Shown here piece after piece: positions 24,501 through 36,409 of a stretch of DNA of 64,000 nt. Numbering within the stretch: the stretch's first letter is position 1; each line of letters begins with the position of its first letter. A program made the translations under genes and the position numbers. Source of the stretch: Pleurodeles waltl (taxonomy: Eukaryota; Chordata; Amphibia; Caudata; Salamandridae); contig NC_090438.1 of assembly GCF_031143425.1 (NCBI RefSeq), positions 779,723,138 through 779,787,137 of the forward strand. The letters run 5' to 3'. The notes under the pieces were generated by a model. That model was not told the DNA's origin and made no database searches. It saw nothing but the letters and a program-made list of their open reading frames with translations.

Positions 24501-24760
24501 TTGGAGACTATGAAGAGTGGCCTTGCAAAAACTCCAATTACCAGTGGGACAGGTAGGTCTGGGCAGACCTCCAATGGTTCTCTCGCTGGCTCTCAGGCAG
24601 GAACGCATATGAAACCAGTACTCGTGAGGGGCCGCTCCCCCTCCATACCCTGCACCAATTCCTGCACCCTTTCATTCATCACCAGTGATCATGGTCGCTC
24701 CATGTGTAGGTGGTTTCTGTGACTCAGCCACCCTTTTGCTTTCAGCAGCACACTCCAGAA

Positions 24761-27435
24761 CTGCTGATTGAAAGCTTCTTTATGCACTTCAGGGAGTGTG
24801 GGTGCAGCACAGACCCTGCGTTCTAAAGGTAGAAAGTGTGGTGGTCAGCACTTAACTAGGGGTGTGTAGGAAACTCGTGCGGTTATGCAAAAGTACTACT
24901 AATTTATGTATAATTACGCAAATTGCACCTCACACCATTACCCAGCTGTCTGTTGAAGTAAACATTCAACTCAGAAGTGCAATTGTGGCTGATTTATGGT
25001 CCCTCAGTTCAGAAAAATGCTGTTCACTTTCTGAGTTGAAGTTTTGAACTCCGATATTACCTAAACTGTCTGCTTGGGTAGCAAATCTGCCTGAAGTGGC
25101 ACACTTGTTTAAAAATTACCTGAGCAATGCATGTCCTATTAAAGTTTCAATGCCAAATTAGGCAATGTGGCCTAATCTTGGTACTTCTAAAATTGTTATG
25201 CAAGATTACGCTGGCACACTTAAAATGTTGTCCAGGCCTACATAGAACTGAATTCCCCAATGTTGTTCTCGGGTACTATGAAGAAAGTAGGAATTTAAGA
25301 ACCATATAGGGGTTGTGATTCATGCTTTTGCAGCTACCTGGGAAATTACCTTTCATAGAAAATACTTTATCAGGACTGGAAATGCTACTACCTCAGACCC
25401 TAGCTTAATTGATCTGTTCTTTGCCAAAAGATCTTGAATCATGTAATTCATTTTTAGACCCTATATAAGGGTGGCGTTTGCAGCTGTTTCGATAGAGTAA
25501 ATTTACGGGCTTTCATGAGACTGTTTCTTTTCTGAATTTGTGTTGACCATTGAGTTCTTTGTCCTAACGATTCTTTAGATCAGTCACAAGTTAATTATCT
25601 GGGTATGAGTGAGGACTATGTTGCAGATCCTTGAATCAAGCTTATTTTTGGTAAAAAGCAAGGTTGTCCAGAAGTGACAGAATAGCAGGCATATTTTGTT
25701 TGAGTAGAGCGGCTAACAGAATCATATTCTCTTGATGCAAGTTTTTGAGTGATCCATACCGTTTAAAAAATATATATATTTTATTACGTTTCAAACACAA
25801 AATGGACTGGTGGTACCATTCTGATAATTATCAAGCAGAATTTACCTTGATTGGACACCCTTCAGGCTGACACTACAAGCTAGATATTGGTCACCTTATA
25901 AGTCTCTCAAACCAAGCTAGATAAATTCCCTCAAATTATTCTAGCCAAGCTTGTAAGGTCACGGTTGCTTGTGCAACATTTGCATTGCGATTAACCAACT
26001 GCTCAAGATAAAACATAAGGAAAGCAGACAAGGGTAAAAGTTTCCCAGTCGGTTTCATGACTCTGTTGTATGTATGTAAACAAGTTTAGTTATCAGCCTT
26101 GGTGAGCAGAGGTTGTGGGGAGGCCACTTGATAAGTATGAAATCTTTATGCTCCTCTCAGCTTCGAATTTATTGTATTGATTATTAAGAACTCTGAATAA
26201 CCATTCAATAGAGGTTATGTTCCATGGCCATCAGTTTGGTGGTCAAGTTTTTTTGCCTGTGATAGCGCCGGAGGGTCCCTCCTACCTGCTTTTTTTAGGT
26301 GTTGCAAAAATGAGGACCAAAGTCCCATTTCCACGAAGGACATGCCCCAGCATTTCTTTCATACCTGCCATAACCTTTTTACATTGTGGTTTGATATAGA
26401 TATGCCACAAGTACAGTCTCTCAGCAAGACCCCATTACCTAGAAAATGGTGGATGGAATAGTCTATGTAGTTAGAGTAAAGGTACTAATTGAACACCATA
26501 CAGTGAGTGTCCCTCCCTGGAATGCTTTGATCCTTCCCCCAGATCTGGCCAAATGAGTTCAGTGTCTGTTACCTTTCCCTACTGTATGGTTCAGTCTATC
26601 CGTATGTGTTGTCAACAGCATGAGAAGTTATCCTTCACACAATAGTAAATAGAGAAGCAGAGCATTTTTGCACTGTCATTGTTACTGGGAATGAGAGTTA
26701 TGCCTTAGATGCTGGATTTTACTCACTGTGTAGCTGTCAGAGCAAAGTCCCTTACTCCAATGTGTGATGGAACAGTTAACTCTCAAAGGTGTTTTTGGTT
26801 GCTTGACCCTCTAGTTTTATTGCATGTCTTCCATTTTGTGCCTACAATCCAGAAACCGAGGATTCCGTGTCAGCAACAAAAATACTACATCTGGATATAA
26901 TACAGTTTGCTGCATCAGTTTTAATTTCTTGTTAATCTACATGTGCAATGCCAAGAGTAGCGCACACAATGGTGGTCAAACTGCATGATGTAGTTCCATT
27001 AAATGGAAAACGTATATACTGACGACATCTGATCAGACACTTAAGATTTTGTGTGACCTGAGCAGCAGGTGTTTGTAATGTAGCGAAATGCAGGTTGATG
27101 ACACTAACAATTGCTTTGAAGTTGGTTGGGACTGTCTTCATGTTTTATTAGCAAAAACGTTTCTATGCTAAACACACGGACAGTTAATGAGATGTGTACT
27201 CATTGAAATATGGTGTTAGAGCTCTGTGCAGACATAATACTACAAATATTTTTGACCCCACCACATGCTCCCCAACAATCCTGGCAGTGCTTTCATGCAA
27301 AACCTTGCATGAAAGCAGCACCAGAATTGGTCTGAGCGGCAGGGACTGCTGCTCAGACAAAACCCTGGAGTCTGTGCAGTTTCTCCAGCCCAGCTGTTGA
27401 ACACAGCTGGGTTGGAGAAACCTAAATCAATCAGT
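24761..27435. other. No gene seen
   Basis: AT-rich sequence of about 2.7 kb with no recognised element, no splice-flanked ORF and no RNA gene. A TATATATATT-type run occurs near 25770. It could be intron or intergenic sequence. Confidence 0.5.
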
Positions 27436-28310
27436 ATTTGTAAAGTGTGACTACTCACCGGTAAGGGTCTCAAGGCGCTTGGGGGGAGGGACCTCATCCA
27501 AAGAGACGCGTCTTGAGGTTCTACCTGAAGTTGGCGACAGTCGAGCTTTGTCTGAGATGCAGAGGGAGGTTGTTTCAGCTCTTTGCTGCATTGTAGGTGA
27601 AAGATAGTCCTCCAGTGGTGGTTTTGCTGATATAAGGGGACACTGGCCAGGGCCATCTGGGAGGAGCGCCAGGGTTTGGAAGGAGACGCGGTGGTTCAGG
27701 TAGGCTGGTTGTGCATTGTGTATGGCCTTGTATGCGAGGGTGAGAAGCATGAAGGTGAGCAGCTTCTCAACAGGTAGCCAGTGGAGGATCCACAGGTGTC
27801 GAGAGATGTGTTCTCGGCCAGGGAGGCCCAGAATGAGTGTGACATTGGCATTCTGGATGAGGTGCTGGTGTAGAGGGCATTGCCGTAGTTGAGCTTGCTC
27901 GTGACTAAGGCATGGGTGACTGTCCTCCGACAGTCTGCTGGGATCCATCTGAAGATCTTCCTGTGTTTGCGAAGTGTGTGCCAGCAGGAGGAGGCAACAG
28001 TTTACCTGGCAGGTCATGGATAGGGAGGAGTCGAGGATGATTCCTAAGTTGCGAGCACGCTTGGTCAGTGCTGAGTGACATGAGCCACCAGGAGTAGTCC
28101 CAAGCTGAGGTGGCGTTTCTGAAGATGAGCTCCATTTTCTGAGTTTAGCTTGAGGCAGCTGTCTCTCACCCAGCGACGGCTTCCATTCCTGCGTGAAAGT
28201 TCCTTTTGGCTGTGTTCGGGTCTTTGAGGGAATTGATGAGCTTTGTGTCATCGGCATATGACACGATGTGCATACCGTGGCTTCTGACGATTGCAGCAAG
28301 AGGGGCCATT
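27436..28310 (-). pseudogene. L2/CR1-type LINE, 3' end of RT and 3' untranslated region
   Basis: Minus-strand translation shows a degraded active-site region near 28260-28190 and LGIILDSSLSM near 28055. ILHWLPVEKLLTFMLLTLAYKAIH near 27780 is the conserved end of Jockey-superfamily RT proteins. Downstream the tail reads CAAGCGCCTTGAGACCCTTA, then CCGGTGAGTAGT. That tail is shared with the LINE at 32363 and with both SINEs. Frameshifts interrupt the coding part. The 3' end lies near 27436 and the copy is 5'-truncated. Confidence 0.8.
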
Positions 28311-29480
28311 TATACGTTGAACATGGTGTGACTCAAAGATCCCACACCCACCCACACAACCCCACACCCTACTGGTGGTCACCACTAGTTAGTTTTAGTT
28401 ACACCTGCATTGCCATAGAGCATTTTTGGTCTGCTAATAACTTTGTCCCCGTTTGACGTATCTTCACAGTGCAAATGTCTTTGGCTGGCCAAACATACAT
28501 GTGCTCTTAGGTGCACTTTCCCCTCCTCTCCCCTCCAGTGGCCCAGACCCACCCCTTCCTGCACTGCTGGCTGTGCTAGAAGCAGAAAAATAAAACATCA
28601 GAGGAGCGACGCTCCTTTGCCGTAGCGAAGGAGCATTCCCCTGCATCAGATGTGCCAAAGTCTGAGTTTACTAGAGATGATAAAAGTGAAACCCATCAGG
28701 CAGTGTTAGAATATCAGACCCTTTATGTATGTGGGTTTGAAATGTCCACCCTGGTGACCTGGTAGATTGGGTGCCCCAGAGAAATCATGCAATTTTAAGG
28801 AATAATAAGACACCACATGTCATGGTTATACCCAGCCTGATGGGGGTGGAGGTCTGAGACCAATTGATAGGCAGGAGGAAGTGACACAACCTCAGAAAAT
28901 GGGCTTAGAGAGGTACAGAGTCAAAGTTGCAGCAGTCCAGTTACCCATATGTCACACCGAAATATATAGTTAAAGAATACATTTAGTTTCAAGTGTCATT
29001 TAAAAATGTAGTGTTGTAATAGCAATGCAGCATTTTACATTTCGGGGCATAGCCAAGTTTGTTTGTAGGTAGAGCCTGGATGATGAGCATCGTGGTCAAT
29101 CCTTACTTAACATTTGCAGTGGACTGGGCACCAGCTCAAGATTGCTGAGAGTCGGCAATATAGTGCGGCAATTATATATGCCTTACAGAGCTATTATAAT
29201 GTATCCATAGTTCTTCCCGTGATCATAACAACTGTAGAATGTAAAGTTCTTGGAGTTTTGCTTTTCTTCACCATGATCCTTATGATTGACCCAGCATGTT
29301 TACCTTGTAGGAAAACATGACAGTTTCCTCGTGAAGTAATATTAAAAAAATATATATATTGGAATGCTCTTTTGCTGCTCTTCAACAGAGAACCAGGCTG
29401 TGCTGGAGATGTGGGTCCACATCATTGTGGTAGCTATTAAGGGAAGAAACTCCTGTTCAATGGCATGTGTGGCTGTAGAT
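28311..29480. other. No gene seen; small hairpins at 28603-28634
   Basis: Mostly unassigned. GGAGCGACGCTCC (28603-28615) is a near-perfect palindrome, overlapped by a GCTCCTT/AAGGAGC stem (28611-28634). The stretch 28330-28660 reads like a dispersed repeat but has no second copy here. A 68-codon hydrophobic ORF at 29114-29320 has no supporting signals. Confidence 0.45.
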
Positions 29481-30430
29481 GCTTTTCAGCTGTGCCACTA
29501 TAAATTCCCATACACCAACCAGCATCCTGTGCCTCTCCCCGATAATCAAGAAACCACCTGCGGTGGCTGCACAACCTTCAGGTCAAAAAAGACCCTTTGA
29601 GACCGAAGAGCCCATCGATTGGAGATGGCGCACAAGACTCCGTAAGACAAGCCGAACATCATCTGGGGGGTGCATGCTGAGGAGCAGCCAGAACAGCGGG
29701 AGGTCTTTTCCATCCAGGACCCAAACGTCCAGCCAGATATCGAAAGCCATGAGGTGACATTGGTGCAGCCTGTGAGTACTGTGACCCCTCCTTCCCCTGC
29801 AAGACTTCCTTACGCCCCTTACTGAGGTTGCCGGCCTGCCACGTCCACCTGACCATGGCCAGTGCCAAAAAATAAGCTCAGATGCCCCGCCTTTCAGCTC
29901 AGCATCAAAAATTTCCCAGGCCAAGAAATAGTCTTTAGCATCAACCTCTACATCTTCAGTCCAAGACATTGTGGCATTTCCCCCTCGACCCTCTGCACCG
30001 ACCCACTTCAGCACTGAGCCAACCACGCTCCACATCTGCTTCAGAACTGAAAAAAGAACACTGACTGAAAATCCCTGTCCCGAAAACAAGGAGCTGAAAG
30101 ACTCTAGCCAATCTTTGGCCACGCCATTTCCTGTTGAACCCATTTTGGAGACCATGGACGCTCATCATTGCATACTCCACATCCAGGAGGGTACAGAGCG
30201 CATTATTACTTCTCCACTGTTACCTTCCAGCGTAAACTATCTTTTCAGGAGGCTGTGGACACATCAACTTCAAAGTAGATCACGGGCAAGGCTACCACTA
30301 TTCACAATCCTTTTCTTCCTCCTCCACCACCTTGTCCACCACCCTCACAACCTACCTCTCCCTGTCTCTACTCCTTGCAGTTCTGTGCAAATGCGGTCTC
30401 CCTCTCAGATTAATCTTTCTCTGCACAAGT
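29480..30430 (+). pseudogene. gag: DIRS gag relic related to the element at 55827
   Basis: The start reads CHYKFPYTNQHPV then CGGCTTFRSKKTL. The intact DIRS gag at 56220 has CHNKYPYTDQHSV then CEACRAFRSRKTL at the same spacing, so the cysteine-rich N-terminus is recognisable. Further on, SIQD-like acidic and serine-rich pieces and a proline-rich run near 30320-30400 follow. Frames are broken repeatedly, with stops within the first 100 codons. No inverted repeat or RT was seen nearby, so only gag is retained. Confidence 0.65.
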
Positions 30431-31042
30431 GAACAAAGTTGTTTTTACTATATCTAACTTTTCTAGAAAAACCTTATTCTTCCTCTGCTACATCCCCATC
30501 AGATGATTGGCTGTCATTAAGATTCAAACCCTTGGAGGGAGGACATGTCCTTTCAAGCCTGGATCAGAGATATTGAAGCCAAATGTCCCCCACCTTTGGA
30601 AAATACATTAATTACCTAGGATTTAGAGGAAAAACTTTGACTTTTTCCTCACAGGTATAGGGACTTTAAAAAAATAATAATAATAATTATAATTATAAAC
30701 TTTGAAAGTTTTTAAAATATCCAATAGCATTCCACATAATATCAGTTGTTAATCCTGTTACCCAGTCACATTTTATCTTCAGGAACACATCACCTCTTAC
30801 ATTGTATATAGTACATCTTTGAAGATCCCAGCACTTCTCAGCCTGTGTCAACTGCGGTTACCTTAACAATCTCTCCCTTACAGCCTCATGGTTACTCCTC
30901 TTCATTAGCAGTGTCTGTCTCATAAACTATGTATGGTTCCCAAAAATCTCAGTTGTGTTGTGTTCTCTCCCAATATTTATCCATTACTTTATTTCAGTAT
31001 GCCATATCATTGCCATGCCTCTTTCGTACGAGCCATCGACTA
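30431..31042. other. No gene seen; AT-rich microsatellite at ~30668-30700
   Basis: Contains an (A)n(AAT)n-type run near 30668-30700. Otherwise unassigned; it may include further decayed DIRS sequence. Confidence 0.45.
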
Positions 31043-32118
31043 CACCCTCTTTGTGCCTCCTCCTGGTGGGTTGGGGGTCACATCCTTAATCCGATTGGTG
31101 GAATCCTCCATCTGCAAGACTAAAAGTCAGTCACCTCAGCTCAGGACACCTTAAGGGTTGTCCTGACTGGCCAGTGACTCCTCCTTGTTTTTCTTATTAT
31201 CTCCCCCGGCCTTGCCGCCAAAAGTGGGGACAGTGGCCGGAGGGGGCGGGCATCTCCACTAGCTGGGATGCCCTGTGGCGCTGTAACAAAGGGGGTGAGC
31301 CTTTGAGGCTCACCGCCAGGTGTTAGCATGTTCCTGCAGGGGGGGAGGTGAGAAGCACCTCCACCCAGTACAGGCTTTGTTCCAAGCCACAGTGTGACAA
31401 AGGCACTCTCCCCATGTGGCCAGCAACATGTCTTGTGTGTGGCAGGCTGGCAAAAACTAGTCAGCCCACACTCGAAGTCGGGTATGTTTTCAGGGGGCAT
31501 CTCTAAGATGCCCTCTGGGTGTATTTTACAATAAATTGTACACTGGCATCAGTGTGCCTTTATTGTGCAGAGAAGTTTGATACCAAACTTCCCAGTTTTC
31601 AGTGTAGCCATTATGGTGTTGTGGAGTTCGTGTTTGACACTCCCAGACCAAATACTCTTATGGAAACCCTGCACTTAAAATGTCTAAGGTTTTGCTTAGC
31701 CACTGTAGGGGCATAGTGCTCATGCACTTATGCCCTCACCTGTGGGATAGTGCACCCTGCCTTAGGGCTTTAAGGCCTGCTAGAGGGGTGACTTACCTAT
31801 GCCACAGGCAGTGTGAGGTTGGCATGGCACTCTGAGGGGAGTGCCATGTCGTCTTGTCTTTTTCTCCCCACCAGCGCACACAAGCTGTGAAGCAGTGTGC
31901 ATGTGCTGAGTGAGGTGTCCCTAGGGCGGCATAAGACATGCTGCAGCCCTTAGAGACTTTCCTTGGCATCAGGACCCTTGGTACAGGGGACAGTTTAGGG
32001 AAAGAACACTGGTGCTAGGGCCTGGTTAGCAGGGTCCCAGCATACTTTCAAGTCATAACTTAGCATTAGCAAAGGCAAAAAGCCAGGGGGTACCATGCCA
32101 AGGAGGCATTTCCTTACA
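31043..32118 (-). repeat. Truncated LTR of the same family
   Basis: From TACACCCTCTTTGTGCCTCC at 31043 to the intact terminus GCATTTCCTTACA at 32118 this matches the right half (plus-strand view) of the LTRs at 1-1803 and 5264-7932. The other half is missing. It is more diverged, with several small deletions, and lacks the 71-codon ORF seen in other copies. Confidence 0.88.
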
Positions 32119-32362
32119 GGGTTTAACACCAAAAGTTCACCAGGTGTCCGCAGTTCTCGCTCTTCTGCCTCTTCTGTGCCCTTGTTGTCAGGTTAATCTG
32201 GCTTCTGGTGTTGCGGAGCTGCCTAAATACTGAATTTAGGTGCGTTTTAAGGGAGTGTAGAGTAGTAGCCAATGGGCTACTTAAGTTTGGGGGAGGTGTA
32301 CATCCCGATATGACAACTTCCTCTGGGAAGTGGACATATATCTATCCCAGAATGCCTAGTTC
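32119..32362 (-). repeat. Old LTR 'd', fragment 1 of 3
   Basis: A divergent relative of the main LTR family. The segment CTAAATACTGAATTTAGGTG followed by AGTAGCCAATGGGCTACTT matches the TATA-like and palindromic region of the other LTRs. It is cut at 32362 by the LINE; the LTR resumes at about 42605. Confidence 0.7.
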
Positions 32363-33459
32363 AATCAATCAGGACACTTGTAAAGTTCACTACTCACCCG
32401 TGAGGGTCTCATGGCGGTGGGGGGTGGGGGCTGCTACTGCTAGAACAGCCATATATTGAGGTGTCTCCTGAAGGTAAGTAGGTCCTAGGTCTGTTGCAGA
32501 TGGGTGGGAAGAGTGTTCCACGACTTGGCAGCGAGGTGGGAGAACGATCTGACACCAGTGGTCATTCTGTGGATGCGTGGGATGGTGGCGAGGGCAAGGT
32601 CAGCGGAGTGAAGCTGTCGGGTTGGGGTGTAGGAGGAGAGCTGTCTGAAGTATTCTGGTCCGGTGTTTTGCAGTGCCTTGTGAGCGTGGGTGAGGAGTTT
32701 GAACGTATTTCTCTTGTTGATCGGGAGCCAGTGTAGGTCTCAGGTGGGCTGTGATGTGGCAGTGGCGGGGAATGTGCAGGATGAGGCGTGCAGAGGTGTT
32801 CTGTATGCGTTGCAGTCTTTTCTGGAGCTTGGCTGTGGTTCCTGAGTGGAGGGCATTGCCATAGTCCAGTTTGCTGCTTACGAGGGCCTTGGTGACAGTC
32901 TTTCTGGTTTCAGTGGGGATCCATCTATAGATCTTCTGAAGCATGCGGAGGGTGTTGAAGCAGGAGGAAGAGATGGCGTTGCCTTGCTGAATCATTGATA
33001 GTGATGAGTCCAGGATGAAACCCAGGTTGCCTGCGTTATGTCGGTGCAGTTCCCAGTGTTAGGCTACCAGGAGCTGTCCCGTGTGAAGGGGGTGGAGGCA
33101 AAGATGAGGACCTCAGTTTTGTCTGAATTCAGTTTCAGGCCGCTGTTCAACCATTCGGCGATGGCCTTCATTACTTCGTGGAGGTTGGTTTTGGCTATGG
33201 CGGGGTCCTCCTTGAGGGAGGGGATCAGCTGGGTGTCATCGGCATATGAGACGATGTTAAGGGTCTGATTTTGGGCGATGTTTGTGAGCGGAGCCATGTA
33301 GACGTTAGATGGTTGGGCTGAGGGACTATCCCTGGGGTACACCGCAGATGATTTTGGTGGCTTCAGAGCGGAATGGTGGGACGCAGACTGAGTTCTGCTG
33401 GTGAGGAAGGAGGGGATCCAGTCCAGGGTTCTGTTGCAGATCTGTGTCGTTGGGGCATG
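32363..33459 (-). pseudogene. L2/CR1-type LINE, 3' part (RT palm to 3' tail)
   Basis: On the minus strand this holds a degraded CGVPQG-type block near 33340, the catalytic SYADDTQLIPS at about 33255, and WLNSGLKLNSDKTEVL near 33150. 32995-32600 encodes YRWIPTETRKTVTKALVSSK, then LDYGNALHSG and RLQRIQNTSARL, the usual RT C-terminal blocks of the L2/CR1 group. The 3' untranslated end carries GAGACCCTCACGGGTGAGTA and ends in a TGATTGATTG short repeat at about 32370. The other part of the same LINE lies at 41627-42604 beyond the LTR element that split it. Confidence 0.85.
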
Positions 33460-36145
33460 TGTAAAGAAATGGCTCCCTGTTGCAGTTACCCCCCACTTTT
33501 TGCCTGATACTGATGCTGACTTGACTGAGAAGAGTGCTGGGACCCTGCTAACCAGGCCCCAGCACCAGTGTTCCTTCACCTAAAATGTACCATTGTATCC
33601 ACAATTGGCACACCCTGGCATTCATATAAGTCCCTTGTAACTGGTACTTCTAGTACCAAGGGCCCTGATGCCAAGGAAGGTCTCTAAGGGCTGCAGCATG
33701 TCTTATGCCACCCTAGAGACACCTCACTCAGCACAGACACACTGCTTACAAGCCTGTGTGTGCTAGTGAGAACAAAATGAGTAAGTCGACATGGCACTCC
33801 CCTCAGGGTGCCATGCCAGCCTCTCACTGCCTATGCAGTATAGGTAAGACACCCCTCTAGCAGGCCTTACAGCCCTAAGGCAGGGTGCACTATACCATAG
33901 GTGAGGGTACCAGTGCATGAGCATGGTACCCCTACAGTGTCTAAACAAAACCTTAGACATTGTAAGTGCAGGGTAGCCATAAGAGTATATGGTCTGGGAG
34001 TTTGTCAAACACGAACTCCACAGCACCATAATGGCTACACTGAAAACTGGGAAGTTTGGTATCAAACTTCTCAGCACAATAAATGCACACTGATGCCAGT
34101 GTACATTTTATTGTAAAATACACCCCAGAGGGCACCTTAGAGGTGCCCCCTGAAACTTAACCGACTATCTGTGTAGGCTGACTAGTTTTAGCAGCCTGCC
34201 ACAAACCGAGACATGTTGCTGGCCCCATGGGGAGAGTGCCTTTGTCACTCTGAGGCCAGTAACAAAGCCTGCACTGGGTGGAGATGCTAACACCTCCCCC
34301 AGGCAGGAATTGTCACACCTGGCGGTGAGCCTCAAAGGCTCACCTCCTTTGTGCCAACCCAGCAGGACACTCCAGCTAGTGGAGTTGCCCGCCCCCTCCG
34401 GCCAGGCCCCACTTTTGGCGGCAAGGCCGGAGAAAATAATGAGAAAAACAAGGAGGAGTCACTGGCCAGTCAGGACAGCCCCTAAGGTGCCCTGAGCTGA
34501 AGTGACTCTAACTTTTAGAAATCCTCCATCTTGCAGATGGAGGATTCCCCCAATAGGGTTAGGATTGTGACCCCCTCCCCTTGGGAGGAGGCACAAAGAG
34601 GGTGTACCCACCCTCAGGGCTAGTAGCCATTGGCTACTAACCCCCCAGACCTAAACACGCCCTTAAATTTAGTATTTAAGGGCTACCCTGAACCCTAGAA
34701 AATTAGATTCCTGTAACTACAAGAAGAAGGACTGCCTAGCTGAAAACCCCTGCAGCGGAAGACCAGAAGACGACAACTGCCTTGGCTCCAGAAACTCACC
34801 GGCCTGTCTCCTGCCTTCCAAAGATCCTGCTCCAGCGACGCCTTCCAAAAGGGACCAGCGACCTCGACATCCTCTGAGGACTGCCCCTGCTTCGAAAAGA
34901 CAAGAAACTCCCGAGGACAGCGGACCTGCTCCAAGAAAAGCTGCAACTTTGTTTCCAGCAGCTCCAAAGAACCCTGCAAGCTCCCCGCAAGAAGCGTGAG
35001 ACTTGCAACACTGCACCCGGCGACCCCGACTCGGCTGGTGGCGATCCAACACCTCAGGCAGGACCCCAGGACTACTCTAAGACTGTGAGTACAAAAACCT
35101 GTCCCCCCTGAGCCCCCACAGCGCCGCCTGCAGAGGGAATCCCGAGGCTTCCCCTGACCGCGACTCTTTGAACCTAAAGTCCCGACGCCTGGGAGGGACC
35201 CTGCACCCGCAGCCCCCAGGACCTGAAGGACCGGACTTTCACTGGAGAAGTGACCCCCAGGAGTCCCTCTCCCTTGCCCAAGTGGAGGTTTCCCCGAGGA
35301 ATCCCCCCCTTGCCTGCCTGCAGCGCTGAAGAGATCCCGAGATCTCTCATAGACTAACATTGCGAACCCGACGCTTGTTTCTACACTGCACCCGGCCGCC
35401 CCCGCGCCGCTGAGGGTGAAATTTCTGTGTGGACTTGTGTCCCCCCCGGTGCCCTACAAAACCCCCCTGGTCTGCCCTCCGAAGACGCGGGTACTTACCT
35501 GCAAGCAGACCGGAACCGGGGCACCCCCTTCTCTCCATTCTAGCCTATGCGTTTTGGGCACCACTTTGAACTCTGCACCTGACCGGCCCTGAGCTGCTGG
35601 TGTGGTGACTTTGGGGTTGCTCTGAACCCCCAACGGTGGGCTACCTTGGACCAAGAACTAAGCCCTGTAAGTGTCTTACTTACCTGGTAAAACTAACAAA
35701 AACTTACCTCCCCCAGGAACTGTGAAAATTGCACTAAGTGTCCACTTTTAAAACAGCTATTTGTCAATAACTTGTAAAGTATACATGCAATTTTTATGAT
35801 TTGAAGTTCCTAAAGTACTTACCTGCAATACCTTTCGAATGAGATATTACATGTGGAATTTGAACCTGTGGTTCTTAAAATAAACTAAGAAAAGATATTT
35901 TTCTATATAAAAACCTATTGGCTGGATTTGTCTCTGAGTGTGTGTACCTCATTTATTGTCTTGTGTATGTACAACAAATGCTTAACACTACTCCTTGGAT
36001 AAGCCTACTGCTCGACCACACTACCACAAAATAGAGCATTAGTATTATCTATTTTTACCACTATTTTACCTCTAAGGGGAACCCTTGGACTCTGTGCATG
36101 CTATTCCTTACTTTGAAATAGCACATACAGAGCCAACTTCCTACA
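33460..36145 (+). repeat. 5' LTR of the gag-protease element
   Basis: Starts TGTAAAGAAATGGCTCCCTG and ends CCAACTTCCTACA. A TATTTAAG TATA-like sequence lies at 34674-34681, followed by a CpG-rich region of about 0.8 kb. An AATAAA sits at about 35879 and another at 34078. Short perfect hairpins occur at 34324-34344, 34520-34546, 34621-34639 and 34660-34682. The likely arrangement is a promoter near 34.67 kb and poly(A) addition after 35.88 kb; this is inferred, not shown. Confidence 0.93.
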
Positions 36146-36165
36146 TTGGTGGATCAGCGGTGGGG
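36146..36165 (+). other. Primer-binding site
   Basis: TTGGTGGATCAGCGGTGGGG begins directly after the LTR, the normal place for tRNA priming of minus-strand DNA. It starts with (T)TGG as expected for pairing with a tRNA CCA end. The tRNA species was not assigned with certainty. Confidence 0.65.
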
Positions 36166-36409
36166 TACAAGACTTTGCATTTGCTGGACTACTCAGCCAA
36201 TACCTGATCACACGACAAATTCCAAAATTGTCATTAGAAATTGATTTTTGCAATTTGAAAAGTTTTCTAAATTCTTAAAAGACCTGCTAGGGCCTTGTGT
36301 TAGATCCTGTTTAGCATTTCTTTTAGAGTTTAAAAGTTTGTAAAAGTTTGAATTAGATTCTAGAACCAGTTGTAGATTCTTAAAAAGTATTCCAACTTTT
36401 AGAAGCAAA

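Larger units (their letters stand above)
19356..24760 (+). mobile_element. Dead L1-superfamily LINE
   Basis: Two decayed coding regions in L1 order (ORF1 near 20640-21410, ORF2 near 22100-24500) follow about 1.2 kb of probable 5' untranslated sequence. Both are full of stops and frameshifts. No poly(A) tail or target duplication could be fixed, so the ends are approximate. Confidence 0.7.

Noticed and set aside
28330..28660. Possible CRISPR-like or structured RNA element from the hairpins near 28603-28634
   Set aside because: Only two short overlapping palindromes, with no repeat-spacer pattern and no second copy in the window.
29114..29320. A 68-codon ORF with a hydrophobic stretch
   Set aside because: No acceptor or donor in suitable positions, no homologue recognised, and the hydrophobic run is explained by AT-rich composition.
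33763..34077. 104-117-codon ORFs (MLRSLIPNFPVFSV...) antisense in each LTR
   Set aside because: They lie opposite the 71-codon frame and have no start context, domain or promoter. Their repeated appearance reflects LTR copy number.
34695..35360. A 221-codon minus-strand ORF in the LTR, repeated at 40171-40836
   Set aside because: It is antisense to the CpG-rich LTR region, where long open frames arise from GC content. The second copy is simply the other LTR, and older LTR copies do not keep it.
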